Source: Trichoplusia ni (lineage: Eukaryota; Arthropoda; Insecta; Lepidoptera; Noctuidae). From it: a DNA stretch of 64,000 nucleotides. Every line of letters begins with the position of its first letter. Positions within the stretch are counted from its first letter, which is position 1. Below, in pieces: positions 34,801-46,880 of this stretch. The stretch covers positions 1,302,001 to 1,366,000 of the forward strand of contig NC_039488.1 of the NCBI RefSeq assembly GCF_003590095.1. The letters run 5' to 3'. The notes under the pieces are model-generated. The model had not been told where the DNA came from and ran no database searches. It saw nothing but the letters and a program-made list of their open reading frames with translations. The translations under genes and the position numbers were made by a program.

Positions 34801-37800
34801 ATATTTTTCAAGCCTCTGTTAGTTTTAGTAGCTGCATAAATTCTACTACATAGAGACTTACCTATATTTAATCATAAAGGTCTGAAAGATTAAATAATAC
34901 AATAGTATAGAAGATAATATAGTTTACCAGTCCGATGTCATGCACGTCGAGGTCTGCGTCGATGTTGACGAGCAGGTCGTGTTCGGGCAGGTACGGCATG
35001 CCGTCCTCCGCGCTGCCCAGCCCGCACAGCGCGCTCGCGTAGTGGGAGCACGCCGAGTTGCGGCGTAACTCCGCACTGGACAACAGGACAACAACTCGTA
35101 AAGTGTCACTCATAAAACGTGTTTTTTTTGTAGTCTTACTTACTTACTTACTTTCGAGAAAAACATTGTGAGTATTTGTGCAACAATATGACGTAACAAA
35201 TGAAGTGCACAAAATACATCAAAATATAATATGAGCATAATATTTGTTACGTCTACTCCAACAAGGCGAGATCTCGAGACTATGAAATCGCACAATATTA
35301 TGAATTCTTCACTTATATCTTCGTTGTTTCTTCACTTATATCCATTGTGAAGTCACAATTCACTTCAAAATAAACTACATCATGGTTCACTTATCAGTAA
35401 GTTATCAGCATGCTCAATTCTCTGTTATATACTGACACGGGACAGAACAGCAGCGCCATGATGGCGGGCAGACCGGGGATGTTGGGCATGAGCGTGGTGT
35501 GGCGCAGCGTCAGCGTCGTGCCCTCCTGGTTGCAGCCTACTGTGGCTGCTACCAGCAACCTGACAGAAAATTATACAATGTGTTAATAAAAACGGCGGTA
35601 AAATGTTAAATGACGCTTTTGTTTATAGAAAGAAACGAAAGTATTGTTAATAAATTATATGTATGTGGCGCTACAATGATGACATTAATAATGACACCAT
35701 TGTAGCGCTCCGCCGTGTGTAATCTTTCGTGAGTCAAATCAAATTTATATTAATTCGTAATTGAATTATACAAAGGTTTACTGACGTGGCAGTGGCTCGA
35801 CTCGCTCGCTCGCTGCTGCGTCAGCTCATGGATTAAGGACTTTGTTAAGTGTAAACACGAATGATGCTCGACAACAGAGGCATTTATTATGTGCGGCATA
35901 TGTATCCAGAAATCGTGATTCAACTTTATCATCATGTAACCAAAATCTATAAGACAGATTCATAAAGCTTGTTTTGTACTATTGCTTTCTTTAAGGAAGT
36001 TGATTATTTTGATCGAGGAATGATTAAAATTAAAGTAGTTTCTTTTACCTCTCGTATCTCTCCTGTGGTTCCGTATCGAGCAGCACGGAGTTAACGGAAC
36101 TCCATTCGATCTGAACCTTCTTGTCGCGGCTCGAGTACATCAAGTTGTGTACAGATGTCTCCAGTGGACTGGGGGATATTAAAAAAATAGTTTAGTATCG
36201 TATATTTGCAATGAGGTTTTTTTAGCCTCGTATTGAAGAAACATGATTAAAAACAATCGAAAGTTAAGCTTGTCACGATCGTACCGCAAATGGTTGACCA
36301 TCTATGTCATAACGAGTTCCTCCGTGTTTCAGAAGGCATGTTAAATTGTGAATCCCAGCTGCTATAGTTATAGTATACATATAAGCTATATTCTGACAAT
36401 CAGTTAATCTAAGGAGTATTGTGTTGCCGAGGTAACTGGGTTGACGAGACATTCGCTCCTTGTAAAACATTGCTACTTAGCTGCATGGAGGCACGACTCC
36501 AACATAGTTGGGAAACTAGACTGATGATGTTTTACCTAAAAGGACCCTTGAGACAGACATCAGAGTCGCATTCCTTGGTGCTAGGCGGATCGATCTCTCG
36601 CATCTGGTAGTACGCCATCTCCAACTGTTCCCTGTTGTGAGCTCGCTTCTGAGCCAAGTTCAAGTCTGTGGCGGTCTGTCTGATGTCGTGGTTCAACTGT
36701 GTTCAAGAAACAGTAATTAATTAAGAGATAACTAGAAAGAGGAGTCACTTAAATGTAATTTATTTGTGTAAACCTTGTAAACAAGAAATTGTCTACATTT
36801 GTAATTTTTTTTTCATTGTTTTTGTTTAAATCGTTCTCTCCTGTTAATAAAAAAATCTATAGTTGTAATGCAATGATACAAATAATATTTTTCAATGAAA
36901 TGGTAGAGCTTAACATGCGATTCACTTGTCATATTTTTGTATGTTGTGACGTCACAATGTGTATACAAACCTTGGACTCGTAGCTCTCTTCACAGGTGAT
37001 CGCGTAGCCTCGCTTGATAAGTTCCTCATTGATGTTCACCTTCCCACCCTCAGCCAGCAAGTCAATCGCAACCACACCGTGGACCACGGAGTATACCTGG
37101 TTGGATAAAGACAGTATTCATTGAATTACGCTATTTTTGAAATTCTTATAATTTTCTTCTAGTTACTTTGAAGTACTTGAAGTTTGAAGTTTTAAATAAT
37201 GATTAGTGCAACCGACAAATGCTCTGTTAGTTAGTTTCACCTTTTACGGGTTATTCTCCTATCATACTGTCCTACTGCTAGGCAAAAGTTTTCATCAAAC
37301 TCTAAGACGAATATCTGTCGCGCGCTACTCCTAATTGACGCTCGCAATTTTCATTAGTCATAACACCACGGTTCCCTGGCTCAGCCTCGACGGCACCCAT
37401 CGCGTGACCACTACGTGGTGAATACCATCGCCTAGCAATCACGTTGCGGAGATGTGCCTATAGCCTAACAGCCTTTTTGCCCTTACTGGCATGACCTGAG
37501 ATGCTTACAATGTTGCAATTATTATTATTATTTCATTTCAAGTCCCTAATTCGCGTTTACGAGACCATCGTTTGGAACGAAAACAATAAGAAGAGGGTTT
37601 ATAGCGCCACACCGTTCATATAGCGTGTCATGTACAGTAGGGCGGTCACCTTGGCCAGCAGTCGTCCGCGCGAGGCGAGCTGCTGGAAGCAGTGCGTGGC
37701 GGCGGGCGTGTAGTGTCCGTGCGGGTCCAGCAGCGGCGAGGGCGCCAGCGCGGCCAGGCGGCAGCGCATGGCGAGGGGCGCGGCGCCGCGCGCGCCCGCG

Positions 37801-40800
37801 GGGACCTCGCGCAGGTTGCACGCGTGCACGCGCCCCGCGCTGCCGTAGTCTACGTACAGGACCTGCGGGGATATTCATTATGTCACGAATACAATTAATG
37901 CTAATCCAGTGACAGTTAAGCTACATTTCTGAAATCAAATTTCTCGTCAACAAAGAAGTCAAGTTTCATTCAAATTTACTGATACTGTAGTCTTATTAGT
38001 AATGGAGTGTCTACATTTTATTAGTTACAATGAGCGTAAAACTTGCAAACTATGAACACTATTTCAATAGTATGAATGAGCGTACTAAATCGATATGCCG
38101 CAAACTCAGCTGCTGACAGATGACCTACTAGGATCAACGGCCTAACTATAACCTCTCAAACTTTAGGTACCAACAATTTTTTTTTATATTATCTATCGTG
38201 AAAGTAATTCGGACCCAACTGGTGTTGGGTTGTATCCAAAACTAGTCGAGCGACCCCGATAAATACGCGTGAGTAAATAGTCGCATCATTTAATAACCAA
38301 CGAATAATTGTAGTATTCAACGAGCATACCTCGAGCATATCATTGGGCAGCTGCTTGGTGACCCTGACGCGGAACATCTCGGTGCGGCCCGCGTGTGCGT
38401 AGGGCGCGGCCAGCAGCGCGGCGGCGGGCAGCGCGCCGGTGTGCGCCAGCAGCGGGGCCGCGTTCAGCGCGCGCTGGATGCCGGCCAGCTCCGCCGCCGT
38501 GCTCTCGTCGCCGTATTGCACCCAGAACTTGTTTATACCTGTCAACTGGATACAATAACACATTTTATTACGTAGTGTGTGACGTGTTCTGTGACGTAGT
38601 GGTTAATGGCCCAACTGCAGGGTCCTGATATTTATAATGGCCAATATTCTCAGCATTTTTTCAACATAATAACTAACGGGCAGAACACTTATGGTCTATA
38701 TAATATATTTCCAATTATTGTGTTAGGAACATGCTTAGGAGAATACGAATATTGTGAAATGTAATCCAATTGCCATTCATTCATCAACAATTATAAATAG
38801 CAGAATCGAAGCCCATAACTACAGGTCGTAAGTTGTGTGATAAGCTTAGGAGTTTTGTCCGAGTAATTATCTACAATGGAGAAAAGTAAAAACTGTAAAT
38901 TAGATAATATTTGTTATATTTTCGTTTTAAAATAAATATAAGTAGTTTCTCAATGGACTGGTTGTCATAGTCTGCCATATTTGGGACAGTGTATCCAAAA
39001 TTTATGTTTGATCTTTTCCCAGGGTTTTAAGTTTAACAGTGAAATTAGTACAAAATATCTATAGTATACATTTTTACCTGTGATATTGTAACTGGTAAAT
39101 GTGTATCATCAATTTCCGGCAGACGAGGCACCATTGTTTCTAAGTTTAGAGACAACTTATCAATAGCCATTGTAGAAGCTATCTCATTCGCCTTGTCAGG
39201 TCTAGAAAAAAGTAACATAATAAATAACCATATTCATAAATATACTAGTGCTAACATGGTTTCGTAAAGGCTTTTTACCCTGCAGGTAATATACAGTCAA
39301 AAATTATAATCAACTTCTATTTCAAATGATTATATTAGATTTAGATTATATTATATACTAGTTTTTTCTTTCATAGTACATAGCTAAGTATAAAAATCAA
39401 CAATTAACTTACGGTAATAGAGGTATTCTTATATCTATGCGCAGTTGTCGAGCCTTCACGGCCTTGTACACAGGCAGAACCACTTGACCTGGTATAGAGG
39501 GGTCCTGTAATGAGTCCAGATTATCTTAATATTAATATGTAACAGCTTATTAGATGAAAAGATGTGACAAATTGTGAAAAAGTGACCTTAAATTAGCCTA
39601 ATTTTTCATGTTATCTGTAAGGCCCAAGTTGGTTAAGAGTCTTAGCCAACTTAGGCCTACTTTTCATCGCTGAGAACTTCGAAGCGAGAATAATTAGAAT
39701 TAAATTACGAATTATAAAATGACTTACGCCTCTATTTTGCGCGCCACTCGTTTCATCAACCCTATCGTTAAAAGTCAAATAGATTTTCCTGAAAGAAAAA
39801 CATTTTCTTAATGCAGGTTGACACAATTAACTACATAATTAAGTTAATTATTTATTAGATTATGTTAGATAGATAATAAAGGGAGTCTGGGGCTCGGAAG
39901 CTGCTATCAGCAAGCTCATCGCTTGCTCACATATCACAGTTAGATAATAGTCACAGTTCTAACTCAACCTAAATAAAGGCCGATAATATACCAGTATATT
40001 TACTTTTGTAGCGGTTTGAATTTATGAACATCATTCACAGTGCTATTTAACCACATGCAAAATAATATTTTGTTAATTTAATTACTTGCTATTCTTGTCG
40101 AAAGATACGCGAGGTTCATCAGATATGTGTTTGAAGACAGCTTTCTTAATAGCCGTCGCATACACTTCGCCTGGCTGGTTATCCGGAAAGTTTTTGAGGT
40201 AAACCTTAGAAAACAAGAGTTATTAACCTTTTATATTCTGCTATCTGTATAAAGGTGTATTTTTTTTATTTTAAAACAATTACTCTGGTGCAATTAATAA
40301 AATCATTAATAATTAAAATCACTCTTTTAAGTCATACATACTTGACAGTGCCAACTTTTACAGTTTTTTTTTTTACGATATTTAAATAAAATAGAAAATA
40401 TAAATAGGACTTACAGTATTTCTAGGGTCGAGACCACCGAGCGTACGAACCGCGTCCCTCTCTCGCGATTCGTCCTCCGACACTTGCACGAAGTACTGCG
40501 GGTAGAACGCGCCCGCTAATAGTATCTGTAGAATAATAGAAACGTATACTAATAGCGAAAACCAGTGCCGCTAGAAATGACGTACAGTGAGGTCTAGTTA
40601 ATGAGAGTGTTGTCTAGTTTCTCCTTAATGTAATCTTACAGTGGTTTAGAATCATTAATGTCTAGTGTCACTGCAATATGGTTTCCTAAATGCCCAGTCT
40701 CACTAAAGTTCGGTTTTGCTGACGTCCAGTTTCACTAAAGTCCACTATGTCTTTGTTTCAGTAATATGCAGTCTTAACTGAGATACGACCTGTTAACTGA

Positions 40801-43800
40801 GAGTGTAGTATTAATGAGATCCATTTTCCCTAATGTCAAGTTTCACTGAGGTGAAATCATTTTAATGTCCGATCACAATAAGGGTCAGGTTTACTGATAT
40901 CAAATCTTACTGAGGTCCAGGTTTATTACCAGCTCACTATCAATGCGGTCCAGTTCCACAAAAATCCCATGGCTGAAAAGTCTATTATATCTAAAGGGGT
41001 TTCGTCTGAGAAAGTTTGAACATATAAGACCAATATGAAATAAGTTTTAATTGACCTTGTAGAGCAAGGCGAGCTCATGCTTGTTCCAGGGCGCCTTCCC
41101 GTCGCCGGGCTCGAGCCCGAGCGCGGCCAGGCGCTGGCGCAGGTCGCGCGCCAGCTCGTGCAGCTCCCGCAGCGCGCGCGCCTGCACGTAGAAGCGCCGC
41201 GCCCACGCCGCCTCCGGAGTGCTGCGGAAGTGCTGCTGCTGGCGCAGGTGGCTCCATACCTACGCAATTGTCAACACGTACATAAAGTAAATGCGCTATA
41301 AGTTTAAAGAAGCAAGCCTTATATTACGGATGGAAATTATCAAATCAATCAATCAACTCAATCCACTTTGGGTTGAGAAGATGGCAGTGTCAGACTTTAA
41401 TGGACCAAAACCCAGAATGATTCCTTACTTTTCACTTTTTGTACCCGAGCCGCAGTTACAGTTGGACTTTCGGACATAAGGCGTTAACGACTGCCCTCAG
41501 CTTACTGTCAAATCTGAGGCACGCATGGAATATAAACACGCTTGAATCACTAGTCTTAAAATAACTTCCCTTCGTAAAGATAAATTGTACCTTATACACA
41601 TTCAGGAAAGCAATACAGTCACTGGTCGATCCGTCCGCCCACGTCAGCTTCGAGTTGTAAGCGTTCAGTCGTTCACGGAAAGGACTGCTGAATAGATTCT
41701 TGACAGACATCGCAGCCGCTGTTAAATAACCATATTTATAGATCATTGATATTCGAAAGCCTAAGATTCTCACGCTTAAAAACGTCATCTAAAAGTATCC
41801 AGAATATCGATACATCATCATAATGTGTGTCTTTGAAAACACGACGACGTTATTTTTTACTTTTTTATAAACTCAATTTCTTGTTTGTTTGTATCTGTCT
41901 GTTTGTCTGTCGTTCAGGTTAGATTGCAACTCAATTTTGAAGCTACTTCCCGATAAGATAGCAGGGTGAAATTTTCAGGATAGCTTCAAACCCAATGACA
42001 AAGCAATTAACATTAATTAACGGCTGGACCGATTTTGATAAAATTTTAATTGAGTGGACATTTAAAAACGTGAGTATTTGGATTTTTATTTTTGAAAATC
42101 TATTTCTCTACATGTAATTTCTATTAATAAAAAACATATTTAATGCAAGACGCGAGTTTAATTTTAAAATCCACTAAAATCTCACCCATAACAACAGTTT
42201 CCTCCATGCACCCGTAGATGTAGCCCAGCATGATGAGCTTGGACAGTTTGACATCAATCGGCAGCTTAGCGCAGACGCGGCCCAGGTATGTGACGTCACC
42301 GTCGTCGCTCGACCACTCGTCATCCACGGTCTTCTTCAGAGCACCGATCTGTAGGAAATCATATCTCTTATAGTATTACTGTCGTTACAGGTAGTCAGAA
42401 GCTTGAAGGTCTGACAACCAGTCTAACCAAGGGGTATCGTGTTGCACAGGTAACTGGGTTGAGTAGGTCAAATAAGCAGTCGCTCCCTGTAAAACACTGG
42501 TACTTAGCTGAATCCGGTTAGTCTGGAAGCTGACCCCAACATAGTCGGGAAAAGGCTAGGCCGATGATATTAGTGTATAACTTGCATTTAATTTATAATT
42601 CCCTAAACAAGTAGCACTTTAGGAAATTACATTCGTTTTAATAAAATATTGTTTTACATGCCGTATATCAAATAATTACCTCTTTGAGCACAAGGACAGT
42701 ACGTTGTATATTGGTGAGGTCCGGCGGGTCCATAGCCAGGGCCAGCACTTCGGAGGGAGGTCCCATGTTCAGCATCTTTGACAGCAAGACCAACCTCTCG
42801 AGCGGGCATCGAGTTATCTCCGGGGCGCATTCTTGACTAAAACTCTCCTATATTAGAAACGTTGCAATTCAGTAACATTGATTTTAGTGCCTTCATACTA
42901 GCATGTATCCAGTATAGACTTTCAATCGATACGCTGGTGATATGTGGATGCAAATTAGCCTAGAGGTCGCTGTTACCAAACTCGGTAAAGACCTGAAAGT
43001 GTCTATAGTTTTGTTGGTATACTAACATAAAACTTGTCGGTAACCAGTCTGTAGACTCGCCCATCCCGCACTCGGCCCGCGCGGCCGGCTCGCTGTTCGC
43101 AGTTGGTCTTCGTGGCCCAGTCCAGGCGCAAAGACGTGAAGCTTGTTTCGGGATCAGCCACCATGATCTTCATGAGGCAGTAGTCGATTACTATAAGAAT
43201 AATAATATACAATTCTCACACAGCGCCATCTAGCCTTAAACGAAGCATAGCTTAGTTTATGAATACTACGCAACTGGCAAATGTATTTTTACAAGTGACT
43301 TGAATTTTGTTCAAATCTTTCGACTTGACTGTCCAATAAAAGGAACTGCATTAAGAAACCAAGGGGTATCTATATTAAATATGTTTTTTAATTATCAAAA
43401 AATAATGTGGTAAATGAATATTTTTATCTGTTTCATTTTCATGTAGGAAATAGATGTATACTTGTGAATATGAATGACTGATTAGTCCTGTTATCTCTTT
43501 TACTCCTACTGATTACATTTGGACACTAACCACATTCCGATAACTCTACGCTCTAAAAACAGACTCTTTGACAGAATATTTACTTATTTATTTATACTTC
43601 TCATATAAATATGTACGATGTCGGACTATTCTTACCGTACTTAATATCGGGTACAGTGATGGAACTCTCAGCGATGTTAGTTGATAGTATGATCTTCCTG
43701 TGGCCCGGCGGCGCTCGTCGGAAGACGCGGACTTGCTCTTCCGAAGTTATAGTGGAGTGCAGCGGCAACACGAACCATTTGTATGATGCGCATTCCGCAT

Positions 43801-46800
43801 CCACTATTTTTGCGCTAAGATTAATAAAATTAAATGTTTAATGTAAACTATATTTTGCAACTATGCATTTTGCTTCATAAATATGCTAACTATAAATATC
43901 TACCAGCTTTATCGCTTCCTCCACAACCTAAATGTGGTCAAACTCGGGATCTCTTTGTTGCTCTAGTAAATGACGGTGATATAGACAAACTTAGTTCATA
44001 TCTTAGTTTTCTTCAAAATGTTTGTTCTGAGTAACTTACAAATATTGTTTAACTTACAGATACTGTTAGCTGGCTCAGACCAGATGTGCTAGACAAAGGA
44101 CCTGGTGTTGTGCCACAACTTTGAGGAGGTCAGGTCCTAGAATGGACCGTGATAGGCTGAATTGATTGATATCTTATTAAAACCGAAGTTATGTTGTGCA
44201 GTGTTAATTATATAAAGCCTTACTTACCGCAATGCAGAGTCAGTAAGACAAGCGTACAAGTCTTCGATCTCATTGATTCCCGGCAGGAATATAAGTACTG
44301 AGGGCAGGTCGGCTTCAGACCTATCCGTGATTTTGTCTTCCTGCTTATCAATCTGCTCAAATGCATTCAGCAGCTTGATAACTAAGTGATGCATTTCAGG
44401 GGAAACAGCCGGTTCATCACCCTTGCTTGTTATATGATTCAATATCTAAACATAAAGGAAATTAATTACATATCCGCTGCTTTGAAATGAGAATAAGTTG
44501 TAATTGTTAATCAATCGGTGATTTCAATCAATTGAATGAATAGTGATGCTGACAGTAAAATTATACATTTTGTTACGGTGGGAGAAACAGTTGCAGTGGC
44601 GTCACTGCGGTGAGCTAGACGCGCGACTTGTAGTCTTGATTCAATTTTTATAAGCAAAGCACTATAATGTCACTGCTAAAAATATAACTAAAGAAGAAGC
44701 AAAATTTCTACTGCTCCCTTACGACATTCAAATGCAAATTACGATAATACACCAAAAATGAACAGCAACAAAAATAAGCAGCTCGAAAATAAAATATAAA
44801 TACTTACAGATCCAAACTTTGTCAAATGATTCAAGTAAAACTTCTTCACTGAGAACATTGTCTCTTTCCTTTCAACTTTGATACATGAAGACCTACAGGG
44901 GCCGCGGCTAGTCGGTACCAAGAAGTAGTCGGAGAATGCCTTGCTGTTGAATGTGGCTGACATGAGCACCACCTTGACATTTGGAGAGACGGTGTACAAC
45001 AGTCTTTTCACTACTAGTAGGAGGAAGTCCATCTCTTGTCCTCTTTCATGGACCTCATCAAGTATTATATGAGTGTATTCGTTCATTGTCTTTGAACCCA
45101 CTGAAATGGGAAAATGTTGATGGAAAATTATGAGAAATATCTAAACAATTTTGTTTCATTTACAGTTACTGCACAAGGCCTTTATACAGCAAATCCATGT
45201 AGCATGGGCCATATTAACAACATTAATTAATTTGGTAAAACACTCATTTACATTATTGACTTTCTGGATATAGGTAATAATATAGGTAGTAAGTACAAAA
45301 GGAATTTAAATAGAATAATAAAATTTGAGGAACCTACCAAGTTTTTGCAATAAGATGCCTGTTGTAACATAATGTATGCGAGTGTCTGATGATACTTTAG
45401 CATCTAATCCAACCTGAAATGTTATTTATTAATATTATACAAAAATCATATTACAAACTTATCTTACATATGCTTAAATAACTGCATGGATGCTTATCCA
45501 TGCATTATAGCATTTTCCTAAGGCAAAAATGCTTGTTCTAAGGTCTGTATGCCTTTTTCATGTGACTTCTAGTAATTGAAATGCATACATAAGGTATAAA
45601 TTCCTTAGTGCAAAAGTTGTTTATAAAAAAAGAAGTAACCACTTTACCTGATAACCAACAAGTCCACCAACATCCCAGCCTCTTTCTTGAGCGACTCTGT
45701 TAGCAATAGATATAGCAGCAATCCTCCTTGGTTGTGTCACTATGATCTTGCAAGGTCTGCGGGCCTGATAGCAGTCATCAAGAATCCACTGCGGTACTTG
45801 AGTTGTTTTACCACATCCAGTCGGACCTTCGATTATGACAACTGGGTAACCTTGGATGCGGTCCAAAATCTTAAAGTAGTAAAATAGGCATTAAGTTCCT
45901 TGTTAAGTAGTACATTAACTCTTTTAATTTTGTATAGCCAGATGATGGGTTTGTCAAAATTTTATTGTAACACACTCCTTATAAAAACTGTACTCAATTT
46001 ATTTAGTTACTAAAATTAAGTTCAACTATCTTGATGTGTCTTTTAGCAACTAAAAACAAATGTAAAACAACAATAAAAATAATTAAATATTTACTACTTA
46101 TATGTAATAATTGTTTATTTATTCATATGAATAGGATATTTTTTTTGGGAATTCATGCAGTCAGCGTTAATTAATTACATGAATTAGATAGTTTTCTCTA
46201 TAAATTAGGCAGATAAACAAACAAAGTATGAATTATGCAACAAATTCCAAGGAACTTGTTTATATGCTCACTTGTTCCTTATAATCATTGATTGCTAAAT
46301 TTTTAGTGTCTTCTTTAGTTTGGAATGAGTATTTGCTGTAGACTTCAGTCATAGCTTCCTCCGAGAGCTTAGTCATGTCTTGAAGGGACGTACCCCATGT
46401 AGACAGTTGCTCGAGCGACTCAAATCCGTTTGCTACACTCTCGCACTCCAGTTCACGCGCTGTTACACTCTACAGTGCAAAACAATCGAATATAAAAACA
46501 ATATTATTTTTAATTAAGATTAGAATCTTTATTGACCAAGTTATTTTATATTAGAATTAGTAACTTCTTAGCATAGTGTTAACCAAAATTGGAAAGAGCT
46601 TTTAATATCAACTTTAAGCAAACTCAGCAAAACGCACTTAAATAGTGAATAAAAATTATTTTACCCGCATGTACAGTTGTGTTTCCCTCTCTTTGATTTC
46701 TCGAGCATAGTCGGTACCGCTGCCAGATATCACTGAATGACGATGTTCTACTTTCCTGTCTAGCTCCTCTGTCGGATCCTCTTTAACGATACGATGACCA

Positions 46801-46880
46801 CCGGTAAGTGGACCCCGAAGTTTGGTCATTTGAGATCTTGATGGTAGAGGATCTAAAAGGAATCCTCGTAGTTCATCCAT
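31875..46880 (-). CDS. spn-E: Spindle-E (TDRD9 orthologue), DExH-box helicase with Tudor domain
   Basis: Twenty-seven exons: 46665-46880, 46272-46469, 45648-45869, 45338-45413, 44808-45100, 44228-44445, 43636-43814, 43027-43190, 42680-42847, 42186-42348, 41591-41718, 41056-41259, 40415-40525, 40086-40205, 39728-39788, 39413-39504, 39078-39201, 38330-38545, 37650-37862, 36971-37096, 36536-36696, 36049-36168, 35437-35559, 34928-35075, 34013-34134, 33026-33250, 31875-32013. They total 4330 nt, one more than 1443 codons because of an extra base near 40200. Germline piRNA factor needed for transposon silencing, in nuage. Motif I GPTGCGKTT (153-161), Ia TQPRRIAA, II DEVH (252-255), III MSAT, V STNIAESSITVP, VI QRAGRAGR. 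Tudor core is VLYVDYGSAGRV near residue 985. The last exon carries a CKLC...H...H zinc-finger-like end. Expected length about 1442, close to Drosophila (about 1434). Confidence 0.96.
32800..33018. repeat. Degenerate minisatellite, about 3.5 units of roughly 60 bp
   Basis: Successive units each contain an AAATAAAAAGAGAA-like start, ATGGATRGATGA and a CACGTAGTGAGAAAT end. The plus strand is open for 81 codons only because the unit repeats. It abuts the penultimate spindle-E exon (33026) on its intron side. Unit lengths vary slightly. Confidence 0.75.
33285..33600. repeat. Composite insect repeat relics in spindle-E intron
   Basis: Two pieces meet. 33285-33410 has ACTAATATTATAAATGCGAAA...CTGTCTGTCTGT...CCACTGAACCGATTTTAATG. 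33421-33590 has AACTAGCTTTTCGCCCGCGG...AATCGGTTCAGTGGTTTAG. Both are widespread non-LTR 3'-end consensus fragments, arranged partly inverted. Confidence 0.6.
34345..34525 (-). repeat. Dispersed repeat, inverted relative of 41885-42080
   Basis: AAATTTTATCAAATTGGTCCAGCCG...GGGTTTGAAGCTACCCTGAAAATATCAGC...CAAAATTGAGTT is the reverse complement of the matching blocks at 41900-42060. It is non-coding and in a spindle-E intron. Confidence 0.65.
36400..36535 (+). repeat. Dispersed repeat (GGTAACTGGGTTG family), copy 1
   Basis: It contains GTTGCCGAGGTAACTGGGTTGACGAG, TTGTAAAACATTGCTACTTAGC, GACTCCAACATAGTTGGGAAACTAGACTGATGATG. The same ordered blocks occur at 42395-42572. This is a very common moth repeat. 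It ends exactly at a spindle-E splice donor (36536). Confidence 0.7.
38200..38296. repeat. MITE-like family fragment
   Basis: It contains ATAAATACGCGTGAGTAAAT and ends ATCATTTAATAA (38285-38296), identical to the right terminus of 12156-12319. The other end is decayed. It is in a spindle-E intron. Confidence 0.6.
40200..40201 (-). other. spn-E: Single extra base (frameshift) in spindle-E exon 40086-40205
   Basis: After the acceptor at 40206-40207 the minus strand reads GTTTAACCTC, which in the incoming phase gives Val-stop. Without one base it reads GTTTACCTC (Val-Tyr-Leu), and KNFPDNQPGEVY follows in the phase the next exon needs. The 120-nt exon should be 119 nt, and the whole gene is one base over a multiple of three. 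Either a sequence or assembly error or a real lesion. An in-exon acceptor at ...AACCAG, resuming at Pro-Gly-Glu-Val, would bypass it with loss of about ten residues. Confidence 0.75.
41885..42080 (+). repeat. Dispersed repeat, inverted relative of 34345-34525
   Basis: TTGTTTGTTTGTATCTGTCTG...AACTCAATTTTGAAGCTACTTCCCGATAAGATAGC...GCTGGACCGATTTTGATAAAATTTTAATTG. It is non-coding and in a spindle-E intron. Confidence 0.65.
42395..42572 (+). repeat. Dispersed repeat (GGTAACTGGGTTG family), copy 2
   Basis: CAGGTAACTGGGTTGAGTAGGTCA, CAGTCGCTCCCTGTAAAACACTGG, GAATCCGGTTAGTCTGGAAGC, CCCCAACATAGTCGGGAAAAGG. It is better preserved than copy 1 and in a spindle-E intron. Confidence 0.75.

Noticed and set aside
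35437..35440. Spindle-E donor CCC|GTGTCA
   Set aside because: Shifts the next exon into a stopped frame; CCCGT|GTCAGT two bases on gives Val and the conserved AELRRNSACSHY frame.
40080..40090. GC-AG intron after exon 40086-40205 (AATA|GCAAGT)
   Set aside because: It would put the next exon out of frame; the GT donor at 40084-40085 restores frame.
40926..41267. 113-codon minus ORF over spindle-E exon 41056-41259
   Set aside because: Wrong frame of a GC-rich exon; the frame starting VWSHLRQQQHFRSTPEAAW fits both neighbouring phases.
44059..44165. Possible LINE tail (GGACCTGGTGTTGTGCC...GGACCGTGATAGGCTGA)
   Set aside because: Resembles moth repeat tails but too short and altered for me to assign.
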